Shown here: positions 25,768 to 37,100 of the stretch, one piece after another
Layout: each line of letters starts with the position of its first letter
Numbering within the stretch: the first letter of the stretch is position 1
Source: Oscillospiraceae bacterium
GTDB taxonomy: Bacteria; Bacillota; Clostridia; Monoglobales; WRAG01
Direction of reading: 5' to 3'
DNA length: 64,000 nt
Assembly: GCA_009780345.1 (NCBI GenBank)
Contig: WRAG01000003.1
Location: 1-64,000, forward strand
Position numbers and translations under genes: made by a program
Notes under the pieces: model-generated
Database searches by the model: none
What the model was told of the DNA's origin: nothing
What the model saw: the letters and a program-made list of their open reading frames with translations, nothing else

Positions 25768-27329
25768 TTCGCCGACTCCTTTTTCCCAAGAACCTTCGCC
25801 ACCAACCCTTGCTGTTCCTTAACTTGGAAAATCCAACACAATATCAAGTATACCACAACCGCGCCCGCCGACGCAAGAAAAAGTTTTGCGATTTGCGAGA
25901 AAATCCCTGCCCCGCCTAAGTTTGCGGCTACAAATGAATATATATGAGCGGCAGTTACAGCCGCTCCTGCGCCGCAGAATATGGTTTTCAAAAGATTCGC
26001 CACAAACGCGCGGTTTAACATGCCTTTTCGACGTTTTGCGATTACGCTCATAAGAATTACCGCCGTCACTGTCATTCCGACCGCGGCGGAAAGCGCCAAC
26101 GCCCAAACGCCGAACCCTTGCACGAATATAAGGTAAGCGGATAGTGCGACGTTGCACGCGATTCCGATAATTGACGCGATCATCGGCGTTTTGCCGTCCT
26201 GCGTCGCGAAGAATGTTCGATTTAATATTTCGGTAATCGAAAACGACACCATTCCGAGCGAATAAAACATAAGTGGCGCGGATACAAGCGCGATTGAATA
26301 GTAGTCGAACGCTCCGCCGCCGTATAAAAGCCGGATTATCGGCGTAGAAAGCGCAATAAACAAAGCCATTATCGGCATTATTACATATGTAGTGTAGGAA
26401 ACCGATGTTCTTACAGTTTGCTTAAATTCCTCGTCATCGCCCGCCGCATTTAGGCGAGATAATTTTGGAAATATAAAGTTCGTCACCGCAAATGTAAGAA
26501 CCGCAACGCCCGAGATATACAAAGTATTTGCGTAATCAAGTCCCGCAACCGCGCCGCGGGCGAATCCGGAAGCAAACATCATGCCAATTATCGCGCCAAG
26601 CGGCTGCCCCCACGAACTTATAAGCACAGGAATTGCGAGTTTTACAACCTCACGCATTGCCGAATCCTTAAAGTTTAGTATCAATTTATAGCGGAAACCT
26701 TTTTTAATCAGCGCCGGAATTTGTATCAAAAACTGCATACTCCAACCGAAAAGCATCGCCATCGCGACTCCGAAAATCCCGAACCGCCGCCCGAATATAA
26801 GGAAATAAAGTATCATAATTCCGTTGGATACAAGGCTAATCATCGCGGGGATATTAAATTCGCCGAGCGATTGTAAAATTCCGACCGAAGTAAACGCCAA
26901 CGCGGTGAAAATGATAATCGGGAAAAGAAGTTGCAGCATTTCGGCAGTCGCCGCCGCCTTTTCGGCGTCAAATCCCGGAACCATTACGCCGACGATTTGG
27001 CGTGAAAATATTACGCCGAGCAAGCAAAGTACAAACGTGATAAACGTAACAATGTTCATAAAATTATTGGCGAAAAGGTTCGCGTCTTTTTCGCCGAACA
27101 ATGTTAGTTTTTTGTTAAACACCGGAATAAATGTCGCCATAATCGCCGCGCCAAGGGTTAAATCGAAAAACATAATCGGCACTCTTGACGCAGCAAGAAA
27201 AACGTCCGCCTCAAATCCCGTACCGAAAAGCCGGGCGAACAAAATTACGCGCAAAAGACCGCAAACTCTGGCGAACAGAGTGATTACGGTCATTCCGCCT
27301 ATGATTTTAAATGTTTTGTTAATTTTCAT
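25764..27329 (-). CDS. murJ: Lipid II flippase MurJ (MviN family)
   Basis: 521 residues from the ATG of MKINKTFKIIGGMTVITLFA. About 14 membrane helices; the family marks are FARVCGLLRVILFARLFGTG near the N-terminus, TLGAAIMATFIPVFNK, and LNRTFFATQDGKTPM in the second half. MurJ flips lipid-linked peptidoglycan precursor across the membrane; in this polysaccharide cluster it could instead carry another undecaprenyl-linked glycan. The start codon has no ribosome site but lies seven bases past a good -10 box, so the mRNA may be leaderless. Confidence 0.9.
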   Translation of the reverse strand: MKINKTFKIIGGMTVITLFARVCGLLRVILFARLFGTGFEADVFLAASRVPIMFFDLTLGAAIMATFIPVFNKKLTLFGEKDANLFANNFMNIVTFITFVLCLLGVIFSRQIVGVMVPGFDAEKAAATAEMLQLLFPIIIFTALAFTSVGILQSLGEFNIPAMISLVSNGIMILYFLIFGRRFGIFGVAMAMLFGWSMQFLIQIPALIKKGFRYKLILNFKDSAMREVVKLAIPVLISSWGQPLGAIIGMMFASGFARGAVAGLDYANTLYISGVAVLTFAVTNFIFPKLSRLNAAGDDEEFKQTVRTSVSYTTYVIMPIMALFIALSTPIIRLLYGGGAFDYYSIALVSAPLMFYSLGMVSFSITEILNRTFFATQDGKTPMIASIIGIACNVALSAYLIFVQGFGVWALALSAAVGMTVTAVILMSVIAKRRKGMLNRAFVANLLKTIFCGAGAAVTAAHIYSFVAANLGGAGIFSQIAKLFLASAGAVVVYLILCWIFQVKEQQGLVAKVLGKKESAK

Positions 27330-27336
27330 ATGAGGT

Positions 27337-27365
27337 ATTGTAACATTAAAGTTTGTAATTTTCAA
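27337..27365 (-). promoter_or_regulatory. Promoter of murJ
   Basis: On the minus strand, TTGAAA and TACAAT are 17 bp apart. The -10 ends seven bases before the murJ ATG, so transcription should begin at or next to the start codon. Confidence 0.75.
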
Positions 27366-27374
27366 CAATTTTAA

Positions 27375-27403
27375 TTGATTTTTAATGAAAAGTGCGGTAT
27401 ACT
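27375..27403 (+). promoter_or_regulatory. Promoter of the 4-TM gene (and fhs)
   Basis: TTGATT, 17 bp, TATACT, 34 bp before the start codon. It is back to back with the murJ promoter. Confidence 0.75.
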
Positions 27404-27436
27404 TAACGCAAATGTAACAAAAGGGAGATGAAAAGT

Positions 27437-27802
27437 ATGAATTATAAAAAATACATTACTGATTTTGTTTGTTATGGCATCTCGCTTATTATTTACTTGC
27501 TAATATTTTTATATGGTATATCTATCACGGATAGTGCTAATTATTTTGGATTCGTACTTCTGATTTTTTATCCCGTAACGACTATTACCTCATTTGTATG
27601 TTCGCTTATTTTACAATTATTCAACGCACGCTTAAAATGGATATATCCGTTTCTATTCGCAATATTCGGTTTTGTAATAGCTATATCCATACTGCCTGTG
27701 AGGCATTCCGAGGTTTGGCTTCCTGCTGTTGTGGCGCCTTTCTTGGGAACCGTAATTGGATTTTTGATTCGAAAAATAAAGGAAAAAATCAAAAAAGATT
27801 AA
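27437..27802 (+). CDS. Small four-helix membrane protein, unknown
   Basis: 121 residues from the ATG of MNYKKYITDFVCYG; another ATG three codons earlier sits directly on the GGGAG site. Four membrane helices are predicted by hydrophobicity (about residues 9-28, 37-60, 68-86 and 92-110), and the tail is strongly basic (RKIKEKIKKD). No family recognised. It ends 46 bp before fhs and is probably co-transcribed with it. Confidence 0.7.
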   Translation: MNYKKYITDFVCYGISLIIYLLIFLYGISITDSANYFGFVLLIFYPVTTITSFVCSLILQLFNARLKWIYPFLFAIFGFVIAISILPVRHSEVWLPAVVAPFLGTVIGFLIRKIKEKIKKD

Positions 27803-27848
27803 GCAAATCAACTATCATTAATTATAAACAATAAAGGAGATGAAAACC

Positions 27849-29489
27849 ATGAAAACCGATATCCAAATCGCGCAAGAGTGCGTGATGAAACCAATCGAAG
27901 AAGTTGCCGCAAAATTTGGCATAACACGTGACAATCTCGAACTTTACGGCGATTACAAAGCGAAAATCAACTACAATATCCTAAAAAATTACGAAAACAA
28001 GCCGGACGGCAAGCTGATTCTTGTTACAGCAATGACTCCAACTCCTGCGGGCGAGGGCAAAACCACCGTAACCGTCGGACTTGGCGACGCATTATCTAAA
28101 CTCGGCAAAAAAACGGCAATCGCGCTGCGCGAGCCGTCGCTCGGACCCGTATTCGGCGTTAAAGGCGGCGCGGCGGGCGGCGGATACGCGCAGGTGGTTC
28201 CGATGGAGGACATTAATCTCCACTTCACCGGCGACATTCATGCAATCGGCGCGGCGAACAACTTGCTTGCCGCGATGATTGATAATCATATTCAGCAAGG
28301 TAACGCGCTGGGTATTGACGTGCGCAAAATCACATGGAAGCGTTGCGTGGACATGAACGACCGGCAACTGCGCAATATCACTTGCGGGCTTGGCGGTGTC
28401 GCGCACGGAGTGCCGCGACAGGACGGCTTCGACATCACCGTTGCGTCGGAGGTTATGGCGACCTTGTGCCTCTCGCGTGATATTTTGGATTTGAAGGAAA
28501 AGTTAGGCAAAATCATAATCGGCTACACCCGCGACGACACGCCCGTAACCGCCGCCGAACTTGGCGCGAACGGTGCGATGGCTGCGCTGTTAAAGGACGC
28601 GCTAAAACCAAATTTGGTTCAAACGTTGGAACACACGCCCGCCTTCGTTCACGGCGGCCCGTTCGCGAATATCGCCCATGGCTGCAATAGCCTGATGGCA
28701 ACGCGAATGGCGCTTAAATTCGGCGATTACGCGGTTACAGAATCGGGCTTCGGCGCGGACTTGGGCGCGGAGAAGTTTATCGACATAAAATGCCGAATTG
28801 GCGGATTGATTCCCGCGGCGGCAGTGATTGTGGCAACCGTTCGCGCGTTGAAACATCACGGCGGTGGAAATCTTGCCGACGGAATGCCGAACTTACTGCG
28901 GCATATCGAAAACATCCGAAACTTTGATATTCCCGCCGTTGTGGCGATTAACCGCTTCCCGACCGATACCGATGACGAGCATAAACTGATCATTGCGCAA
29001 TGCGCGAAACTTGGCGTAAAAGCGGTGGTTTGCGAAGTTCACGCCCGCGGCGGAGCGGGCGGCGAAGAGTTGGCAAAAACGGTTGTTGAACTTGCCAACA
29101 ACAATGCTAATCCAAATATTGAATTCGCGTATGACGTACGAATGCCGATACACGACAAAATCGAAGCGATTGTTCAAAAAATTTACCGCGGAATCGACGT
29201 GGCATTCACAACTGCGGCGGAAAAAGACATCGCGCGGCTTGAAAAATTAGGATTCGGCGAACTTCCGATATGTATGGCGAAAACGCAGTACTCGTTTTCG
29301 GACGACGCATCAAAATTGTGCGCGCCAACAGGGTTTACGGTGACAGTTCGGAATGTTCGAATCTCCGCCGGCGCGGGATTTGTCGTCGCGCTGACGGGCG
29401 ATATAATGACAATCCCCGGATTGCCGAAATCCCCGTCAGCCGAGCGGATTGACGTTGACGAAAGTGGCAGAATCAGCGGACTGTTTTAA
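27849..29489 (+). CDS. fhs: Formate-tetrahydrofolate ligase
   Basis: 546 residues. The ATG chosen lies nine bases after AAAGGAG; one three codons upstream abuts that site. The ATP-binding loop is [20 protein letters not shown]. Other family segments are [22 protein letters not shown] (seen in two adjoining parts), [13 protein letters not shown] and [16 protein letters not shown]. The enzyme makes 10-formyl-THF from formate, THF and ATP; in anaerobes it feeds purine synthesis and C1 or acetogenic metabolism. purF at the window end fits a purine link, but the genes are far apart. Confidence 0.97.
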   Translation: MKTDIQIAQECVMKPIEEVAAKFGITRDNLELYGDYKAKINYNILKNYENKPDGKLILVTAMTPTPAGEGKTTVTVGLGDALSKLGKKTAIALREPSLGPVFGVKGGAAGGGYAQVVPMEDINLHFTGDIHAIGAANNLLAAMIDNHIQQGNALGIDVRKITWKRCVDMNDRQLRNITCGLGGVAHGVPRQDGFDITVASEVMATLCLSRDILDLKEKLGKIIIGYTRDDTPVTAAELGANGAMAALLKDALKPNLVQTLEHTPAFVHGGPFANIAHGCNSLMATRMALKFGDYAVTESGFGADLGAEKFIDIKCRIGGLIPAAAVIVATVRALKHHGGGNLADGMPNLLRHIENIRNFDIPAVVAINRFPTDTDDEHKLIIAQCAKLGVKAVVCEVHARGGAGGEELAKTVVELANNNANPNIEFAYDVRMPIHDKIEAIVQKIYRGIDVAFTTAAEKDIARLEKLGFGELPICMAKTQYSFSDDASKLCAPTGFTVTVRNVRISAGAGFVVALTGDIMTIPGLPKSPSAERIDVDESGRISGLF

Positions 29490-29523
29490 GCAACTTTAGT
29501 TTTAATTGAAATCAAAACCTTTA

Positions 29524-29564
29524 TACCTTCGGGAGCGGGCTTTTTTAGGTTCGCACCCGAAGGT
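29524..29564 (+). terminator. Terminator-like hairpin after fhs
   Basis: ACCTTCGGG (29524-29532) pairs with CCCGAAGGT (29556-29564) around a 23-nt loop that itself contains a T run. Moderately convincing. Confidence 0.6.
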
Positions 29565-29607
29565 TTCAAAATTTATTCAAAAAATCTTCAAAAATTTCCA
29601 AAAAAAA

Positions 29608-29636
29608 GTTGACAACCGATAATTAGTGTGATACAA
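29608..29636 (+). promoter_or_regulatory. Promoter of rpoB
   Basis: TTGACA, 17 bp, TACAAT, about 150 bp before rpoB. rpoB therefore has its own promoter rather than following rplJ-rplL. Confidence 0.88.
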
Positions 29637-29724
29637 TTACTGTCTGCATGTATGTCCAGGAGCATGTCCAAAAATCGACAAACACTTGTGATTAAAGGAG
29701 TTTGAGCGGTTTGGATTAAACTGG

Positions 29725-29753
29725 AATTTTGCCCGGTTCGGGCAAAATTTTTC
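29725..29753 (+). terminator. Attenuator-like terminator in the rpoB leader
   Basis: AATTTTGCCCG, loop GTT, CGGGCAAAATT, followed by TTTCT. This complete intrinsic terminator lies between the rpoB promoter and the rpoB start. Transcripts would stop after about 110 nt unless it is bypassed. Confidence 0.75.
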
Positions 29754-29787
29754 TGCAATTGTTAATTATTTTAATGAGGTGATATAT

Positions 29788-32700
29788 TTGGTAAATCCTG
29801 TGCAATTGGGTAAAAACACTCGGATGAGTTACGCGAAAATTGACGAAGTGCTGGAAATGCCCAATCTGATTGAGGTTCAGAAGAATTCATATCAGTGGTT
29901 TTTGGACGAAGGGATAAGAGAAGTTTTTCGCGATGTGTCACCTATTATGGATTATACGGGGAATTTGGCGCTTGAATTTATTGACTATTCTCTTGACGCT
30001 GAGCCGAAATATTCGGTTGAAAAGAGCCGCGAACGTGATACGACTTACTCTAAGCCGTTGCGCGTTAAGGTTCGCTTGATCAATAAGGAAACCGGCGAAG
30101 TGAAAGAGCAAAGCATCTTCATGGGCGATTTCCCACTTATGACCGAGGAGGGAACATTTATTATCAACGGCGCGGAACGCGTTGTGGTAAGTCAGCTTGT
30201 TCGCTCGCCGTCGGTTTATTTTTCGTTTGCTTTCGATAAAGTAGGTAAAAAACTGTTTACGGCGCAGTTGATTCCAAATCGAGGCGCGTGGCTTGAATAT
30301 GAAACGGACAGCAACGACATTTGCTATGTTCGCGTGGATAGAACGCGGAAAATTCCTGTTACTGTCCTTGTTCGCGCGCTTGGAGTCGGTTCTGACGCGG
30401 AAATTGTAGAATTGTTCGGTGAAACCCCGCAAATTCTTGCGACGCTTGAAAAAGACACGACAAAAACGCGGGAAGAGGGGCTTGTTGAGATTTACAGAAA
30501 GCTTCGTCCCGGCGAGCCGCCTGCGGTTGAGTCGGCGCAGTCGCTTTTGACAAGTTTATTCTTCGATCCGAAAAGATATGACTTGGCGAAAGTCGGACGC
30601 TATAAATTTAATAAGAAACTCGGACTTCTATCTCGCCTTTTGGGGCAGAAGGCTTTCGAGAATGTTGTAAATCCCGAAACCGGCGAGATTTTGGTGAAAA
30701 AAGGCGAAGTGTTCAATCATGATTCGGTGAAAAAGCTTGAATCGGCGGCGGTTAACGTTGTTTATGTCGATGTTGACGGCAAGTCGATTAAGGTAATTTC
30801 AAACAACATGGTGCACATGAAAGATTTCGTTGACTTTGATCCGAAAAAAGAGCTTGGTATTATCGAAAAAGTTAGATACAGCGTGCTTTCCGAGATTATG
30901 GATAAACATAAAAAGATGGACGATGACTTCAAAGCCGAAATAAAAGAGCGAATTGATGAGCTTATTCCGCGTCACGTTTTGATTGACGACATTATCGCAA
31001 GTATCAGTTATATAGGAAATCTTGCATACGGCGTCGGCGACGTTGACGATATCGACCATTTGGGAAATCGCCGCTTGCGCAGTGTGGGCGAGCTTTTGCA
31101 AAACCAATTCCGAATCGGACTTTCGCGCATGGAACGTGTTGTTCGTGAGAGAATGACAATCCAGGGCGCGGAAGATATTACGCCGCAAGCGCTTATCAAC
31201 ATTCGCCCCGTAACTTCGGCGATTAAAGAGTTTTTCGGAAGCTCGCAGTTGTCGCAGTTTATGGACCAAACCAATCCTTTGACGGCGCTTACGCATAGAC
31301 GACGTCTATCCGCGCTTGGGCCGGGCGGACTTTCGCGTGATCGCGCGGGATACGAAGTTCGTGACGTTCATCATACGCATTACGGGCGAATTTGTCCTAT
31401 CGAAACGCCTGAGGGTCCGAATATCGGACTTATCAACTCGCTGAGTACGTATGCGCGCGTGAACGAGTACGGATTTATCGAAGCGCCGTACCAAAAAGTG
31501 AATAAGAAGAAGCAAATCGTTACTGACGAAATCGAATATATGACAGCCGACGTTGAGGATGAATATTTCGTCGCGCAGGCGAATGAAATTTTGAACGAGA
31601 AGCGCGAGTTCGTGAATAATCGTGTTGTTACGCGTTATCGTGACGAATTTTTGGAAGTTGAAAAAGAAAAAGTTGACTATATGGACGTTTCGCCGAAGCA
31701 GGTTGTGTCGGTCGCGACCGCGATGATTCCGTTCCTTGAGAACGACGACGCAAATCGCGCACTTATGGGATCAAACATGCAACGGCAAGCCGTTCCGCTT
31801 CTTATCCCCGAATCTCCAATTATCGGAACGGGAATGGAATACAAAGCGGCGCGCGACTCGGGTGTTGTAATCCTTGCCGAGGACGACGGTGTTGTTGAAA
31901 AGGTTACGGCGAACGAAATTTTGGTGAAATACGGTAAAGGCAAGGTCAGCGAATATAAATTACGCAAATTTATGCGTTCGAACCAAGGAACTTGCATAAA
32001 TCAGCGTCCGATCGTTTCACAGGGCGATAAAGTGAAAAAGGGAGAAATTATCGCGGACGGCCCATCTACCGACAATGGCGAGATCGCGCTTGGACGCAAT
32101 ATGCTAATCGGATTTATGACTTGGGAAGGTTATAACTACGAGGACGCGATACTTATTAATGAAAAATTGGTGAAAGAAGATATTTTCACCTCTATCCATA
32201 TCGAAGAGTACGAACTTGACGCGCGTGACACTAAAATCGGGCCGGAAGAAATTACACGCGACATTCCGAATGTCGGCGAGGACGCGTTGCGCGATCTCGA
32301 CGAGCGCGGAATTATCCGTATCGGTGCGGAAGTTCGCGCGGGCGATATATTGGTTGGAAAAGTTACGCCGAAAGGGGAAACCGAACTTACTGCGGAAGAG
32401 AGATTGCTTCGCGCGATATTCGGCGAAAAAGCCCGGGAGGTTCGCGATACTTCTATGCGAGTTCCTCATGGTGAATCGGGAATTATCGTTGACGTTAAAG
32501 TGTTTAATCGCCTGAACGGCGACGAGTTGGCGCCGGGCGTGAATCAGCTTGTGCGGGTTTACATCGCGCAGAAGCGTAAAATATCGGTTGGAGATAAAAT
32601 GGCGGGACGGCACGGAAACAAAGGTGTTATTTCTCGCATACTTCCGGAAGAGGACATGCCGTTCTTGCCGGACGGAACTCCGCTTGAAATTGTGCTTAAT

Positions 32701-33558
32701 CCGCTGGGGGTTCCCTCTCGTATGAATATCGGTCAGGTGCTTGAAGTTCACTTAGGTTACGCGGCGAAAGCGCTTGGCTGGAAAATCGCAACTCCCGTAT
32801 TTGACGGGGCGAACGAGGACGCGGTTATGGACACACTTGAAGAGGCGGGCTATGACCGTGACGGTAAGACCGTGCTTTACGACGGACGAACGGGCGAACC
32901 GTTTAACAACCGCGTTACGGTTGGATATATGTACTATTTGAAACTTGCTCACTTGGTTGATGACAAAATTCATGCTCGTTCAACGGGGCCATACTCACTG
33001 GTTACGCAACAGCCGCTCGGCGGTAAAGCCCAGTTCGGAGGGCAGCGTTTCGGAGAGATGGAAGTTTGGGCGCTTGAGGCTTACGGCGCGGCATATACGT
33101 TGCAGGAAATTTTGACGGTTAAGTCGGACGATATTGTCGGTCGTGTGAAAACTTACGAGGCTATCGTAAAAGGCGAAAATATTCCGACGCCGGGAATTCC
33201 CGAATCGTTTAAAGTTTTGATTAAGGAATTGCAAAGTTTGTCGTTGGACGTTAAGGTCCTTGACGGCGACGGACAGGAAATTGCGATTCGAGAATCTACC
33301 GATGAAGATCCGGAACCGTTGGCTGTTAACATCGCGGGTCGCGAGGGAGATGTCGCGAAGAGAGAACTTGAAGACTGGAGCCGCGACGATGACGACGATG
33401 ATGACGACGAGGCATTAGCTGACGGTGGTGACGAAACGTATGACAGCGACGCGATGGATGACGAAATTTCCACCGGATTTGAAGTTGTTGACGGAGAAGA
33501 TTTGGACGAGGATTTAGACGACGAATTTGACAGCGACGATGACGACGATTTGATTTAG
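29788..33558 (+). CDS. rpoB: RNA polymerase subunit beta
   Basis: 1256 residues from a TTG six bases after GAGGTG; the earlier in-frame GTG overlaps that site. Strong marks: [37 protein letters not shown], the rifampicin-region segment [20 protein letters not shown] with [12 protein letters not shown] (no common resistance change visible), and [14 protein letters not shown]. The C-terminal tail of about 70 residues is extremely acidic (runs of Asp). Downstream, rpoC is separated by 585 bp of composite repeat instead of the usual short gap. Confidence 0.98.
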   Translation: MVNPVQLGKNTRMSYAKIDEVLEMPNLIEVQKNSYQWFLDEGIREVFRDVSPIMDYTGNLALEFIDYSLDAEPKYSVEKSRERDTTYSKPLRVKVRLINKETGEVKEQSIFMGDFPLMTEEGTFIINGAERVVVSQLVRSPSVYFSFAFDKVGKKLFTAQLIPNRGAWLEYETDSNDICYVRVDRTRKIPVTVLVRALGVGSDAEIVELFGETPQILATLEKDTTKTREEGLVEIYRKLRPGEPPAVESAQSLLTSLFFDPKRYDLAKVGRYKFNKKLGLLSRLLGQKAFENVVNPETGEILVKKGEVFNHDSVKKLESAAVNVVYVDVDGKSIKVISNNMVHMKDFVDFDPKKELGIIEKVRYSVLSEIMDKHKKMDDDFKAEIKERIDELIPRHVLIDDIIASISYIGNLAYGVGDVDDIDHLGNRRLRSVGELLQNQFRIGLSRMERVVRERMTIQGAEDITPQALINIRPVTSAIKEFFGSSQLSQFMDQTNPLTALTHRRRLSALGPGGLSRDRAGYEVRDVHHTHYGRICPIETPEGPNIGLINSLSTYARVNEYGFIEAPYQKVNKKKQIVTDEIEYMTADVEDEYFVAQANEILNEKREFVNNRVVTRYRDEFLEVEKEKVDYMDVSPKQVVSVATAMIPFLENDDANRALMGSNMQRQAVPLLIPESPIIGTGMEYKAARDSGVVILAEDDGVVEKVTANEILVKYGKGKVSEYKLRKFMRSNQGTCINQRPIVSQGDKVKKGEIIADGPSTDNGEIALGRNMLIGFMTWEGYNYEDAILINEKLVKEDIFTSIHIEEYELDARDTKIGPEEITRDIPNVGEDALRDLDERGIIRIGAEVRAGDILVGKVTPKGETELTAEERLLRAIFGEKAREVRDTSMRVPHGESGIIVDVKVFNRLNGDELAPGVNQLVRVYIAQKRKISVGDKMAGRHGNKGVISRILPEEDMPFLPDGTPLEIVLNPLGVPSRMNIGQVLEVHLGYAAKALGWKIATPVFDGANEDAVMDTLEEAGYDRDGKTVLYDGRTGEPFNNRVTVGYMYYLKLAHLVDDKIHARSTGPYSLVTQQPLGGKAQFGGQRFGEMEVWALEAYGAAYTLQEILTVKSDDIVGRVKTYEAIVKGENIPTPGIPESFKVLIKELQSLSLDVKVLDGDGQEIAIRESTDEDPEPLAVNIAGREGDVAKRELEDWSRDDDDDDDDEALADGGDETYDSDAMDDEISTGFEVVDGEDLDEDLDDEFDSDDDDDLI

Positions 33559-33576
33559 CACCCTGCGGCGCAGGGC

Positions 33577-34110
33577 TGTCTTGCGCTGACAAGCGCGTAT
33601 TTGCCGCCAACGGCGGCGGGCTTTTAGGGCTTTGCCCTAAAAACTCAATTTCAGAGCGAGGCTCTGTGGCATTGCGCGGGCGCGCGCAGCGCGGCAAGGA
33701 CCAGTCCTTGCCAATCCAGCAAGTTTTTGCGCGGGAAAAACTTGACAAAAACCGTCGCCCTCCCCGCCGCGACCCACGCAAAAAACGCGCGGGTGCCCCG
33801 CTGGCGGAACCGCGGGCGAAAGCTAGTGCAAACAAAGCACTCTATTCAACCAACATCTCGCGCTTTTAGGCGCGGGTCGCTTTCGAACGATAGCGGCACT
33901 ATATCTCGTTAATCTTTCCGCGAATGCGGTTAGCTAACCCAGTTTTTCTGTCGCCGGCTTTGGCGCAAATCGCTGTTTTTTGGCGTTTGTGTCCATAGGC
34001 GACCGGGATTGGTAAGGGCAGAGCCCTTACCGCCCGTCCGGCAGGACATAAGCCCTCAGGGCATCCCCTAAAAAGGTTTTAAACGGGCGCTGTAAGCGCA
34101 AAGAAGAAGT
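33577..34110 (+). repeat. Composite hairpin repeat, copy D (rpoB/rpoC gap)
   Basis: The core is 33693-34031. Left end: GGCAAGGACCAGTCCTTGCC, then AATCC. Left arm: CCGTCGCCCTCCCC, hairpin CCCACGC...GCGCGGGTG, then CGGAACCGCGGGCG. Centre: CTCGCGCTTTTAGGCGCG, GTCGCTTTCGAACGATAGCG, CTTTCCGCGAATGCGG. Right arm: GTCGCCGGCTTTGGCGC to ATAGGCGACC, nearly the same as in copy B. Right end: GGTAAGGGCAGAGCCCTTACC. The left flank has TTAGGGCTTTGCCCTAA and CAGAGCGAGGCTCTG, shared with copy E; the right flank has GCCCTCAGGGC. Nothing else is in this gap. Confidence 0.87.
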
Positions 34111-34143
34111 TTTACCCTACAACGAAAAGAAAGGGTGTATAAT

Positions 34144-37100
34144 TTGAGCGAATTTACTAATTTTGAGGCGATGCGAATCGGTCTCGCGTCTCCGGAGAAA
34201 ATAAGAGAATGGTCTCGCGGTGAGGTGAAAAAGCCGGAGACGATTAATTACCGAACGCTGAAACCCGAACAGAACGGTTTATTCTGCGAGCGGATTTTCG
34301 GGCCTCAAAAGGACTGGGAATGCCACTGCGGAAAGTATAAGCGCGTGCGCTACAAGGGCGTTGTGTGCGATAAGTGCGGGGTTGAAGTTACCCGTTCAAA
34401 AGTGCGCCGTGAACGAATGGGGCATATCGAGCTTGCCGTTCCGGTATCACATATTTGGTATTTCAAAGGAATCCCAAGCCGAATGGGCTTGATTCTTGAC
34501 ATGTCGCCGCGTTCGCTCGAAAAAGTGTTATATTTTGCCGCATATGTGGTAATCGACCCGGGCAAAACCGGACTTGTGAAGTATCAAATTTTAAGCGAGA
34601 AAGAATATCGCGAAGAGCAAGAGAAATACGGCGACCGTTTCCGCGCGGGAATGGGAGCAGAGGCGGTTCTCGAATTGTTACAGGAAATCGACCTGGAAGC
34701 GCAAGTTGAGGAACTTAAATCTACGCTTCAAAGCGCGAAAGGGCAAAAGAAAATCAGAACTACTCGCCGCCTTGAAGTTATGGAATCATTCCGCCAGTCG
34801 GGGAATCTGCCCGAATGGATGGTTATGAGCGTCGTTCCCGTCATTCCCCCGGAAATACGTCCGATGGTTCAGCTTGACGGCGGACGTTTCGCGACAAGCG
34901 ACCTAAACGACCTTTATCGTCGCGTAATCAACAGAAATAACCGTTTGAAGCGGCTTTTAGACCTTGGCGCACCCGAAATTATCGTGCGTAACGAGAAACG
35001 TATGTTGCAAGAAGCGGTTGACGCCTTGATTGACAATGGACGTCGCGGTCGCCCTGTTACCGGGCCCGGAAATCGGCCGCTTAAATCGCTTTCAGACATG
35101 CTTAAAGGAAAGCAAGGGCGATTCCGTCAAAACTTGCTTGGAAAACGTGTTGACTATTCGGGTCGTTCGGTTATCGTTGTCGGTCCGGAATTGAAAATTT
35201 ATCAATGCGGATTGCCGAAAGAGATGGCGCTTGAATTGTTCAAACCGTTCGTGATGAAAAAGTTGGTTAACGACGGATTGGCGCACAATATAAAATCCGC
35301 AAAACGCATGGTTGAGCGCGTTCGCAGCGAAGTTTGGGACGTTTTGGAAGAAGTTATCAACGAACACCCAGTTCTGCTTAACCGCGCGCCGACGTTGCAT
35401 AGACTTGGAATCCAGGCGTTTGAGCCTGTATTGGTTGAAGGACGCGCGCTGAAACTTCATCCGCTTGTTTGTACGGCGTATAACGCCGACTTCGACGGCG
35501 ACCAAATGGCGGTTCACGTTCCTCTGTCCGCCGAAGCGCAAGCGGAAGCGAGATTCTTGATGTTATCGGCGAACAACCTGCTAAAACCGCAGGACGGAAA
35601 ACCTGTCGCGGTTCCGACGCAGGATATGGTGCTTGGCGCGTATTATCTTACCATCGAAATCCCGGGCGAAATCGGTGACGGCAAAATTTTCGCGTCAATC
35701 GAAGAGGCGATTTTGGCATATGACAATAATACCGTCGGGCTTCACGCGCCAATCAAAATTCGGATTGAAAAAGAAATCGACGGCGAGATCAAGACAAAAT
35801 TGATCTCCACAACCGTCGGACGTGCGATATTTAACGAACATATTCCGCAGGATTTAGGATTTGTTGACAGAAATGATCCCGAATTTTTGTTTGACTTGGA
35901 AGTTGACTTCCTTGTCGATAAAAATATGCTCGGCGTTATCGTGGACAAGAACATTAAAACCCACGGAACGACAAACACCGCAATTTTGCTTGACAAAATC
36001 AAGGCGCTTGGCTTTAAATATTCGACGCAAGGCGCGATTACAATCGGGATTGCGGATATGGTTATCCCCGAGGCGAAAACGAAACATCTTGAAGCCGCCG
36101 AGGAGAAAATCGAAACCATTATCAAACAATTCCGCCGCGGTATGCTGACCGACGAAGAGCGGTATCACGCGGTTATCAATACTTGGACCGAAACGAACAA
36201 CAATATTACCAAAGCGTTGATGGATAACCTTGATCGCTTGAATCCGATATACATGATGGCTCATTCGGGCGCGAGGGGAAGTATCAATCAGATTCGTCAG
36301 CTTGCGGGAATGCGCGGACTTATGGCGGATACGTCGGGTAGAACAATTGAAATCCCGATTCGCGCGAACTTCCGTGAGGGACTGAACGTACTTGAGTACT
36401 TTATCTCGACGCATGGAGCGCGTAAAGGTCTTGCCGACACCGCCCTTAGAACAGCGGACTCGGGATATCTGACCCGTCGTTTGGTTGACGTTTCGCAAGA
36501 TGTTATCGTTCGCGAAATTGACTGCGGAACGGTTGAGGGAATTACTGTTATGGACATCAAAGACGGAAACGAGATGTTAGAGCCGCTTATCGACCGTTTG
36601 CCGGGAAGATGCGTGATTGAAGATGTTGTCGTTCCGGGCAAGAAGAAAGTAATCGTAGCGGCGGGAGAATATATTTCTGATTTACAGGCGCAAGAAATTG
36701 TTGACGCAGGGGTTACCGAAGTTAAAATTCGCTCTGTGTTGAAGTGTCATAGCGAAATCGGCGTGTGCGCGAAGTGTTACGGCTATGACTTGGCAAGCGC
36801 ACAACCTGTTAACGTTGGCGAAGCTGTCGGAATCATTGCCGCGCAATCCATCGGCGAGCCGGGAACGCAGCTTACGATGAGAACCTTCCACACCGGCGGT
36901 GTCGCGGGCGCGGACATCACGCAAGGTCTTCCGCGTGTTGAGGAACTTTTTGAGGCGCGAAAACCGAAAGGGCTTGCAATCGTTACCGAAATCGACGGAA
37001 AAGTTAAGTTCAGCGATAACAAGAAAAAGCGCGAAATTATCGTTATGAACGACAAAACCGGCGATATGGAAACGTATCTTATCCCTTACGGTTCAAGGAT

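Noticed and set aside
27330-27368. Longer murJ starting at an upstream TTG
   Set aside because: That codon overlaps the -35 box of the likely promoter and has no ribosome site.
30799-31296. Minus-strand frames opposite rpoB and rpoC, several over 100 codons
   Set aside because: Shadows of highly conserved coding sequence.
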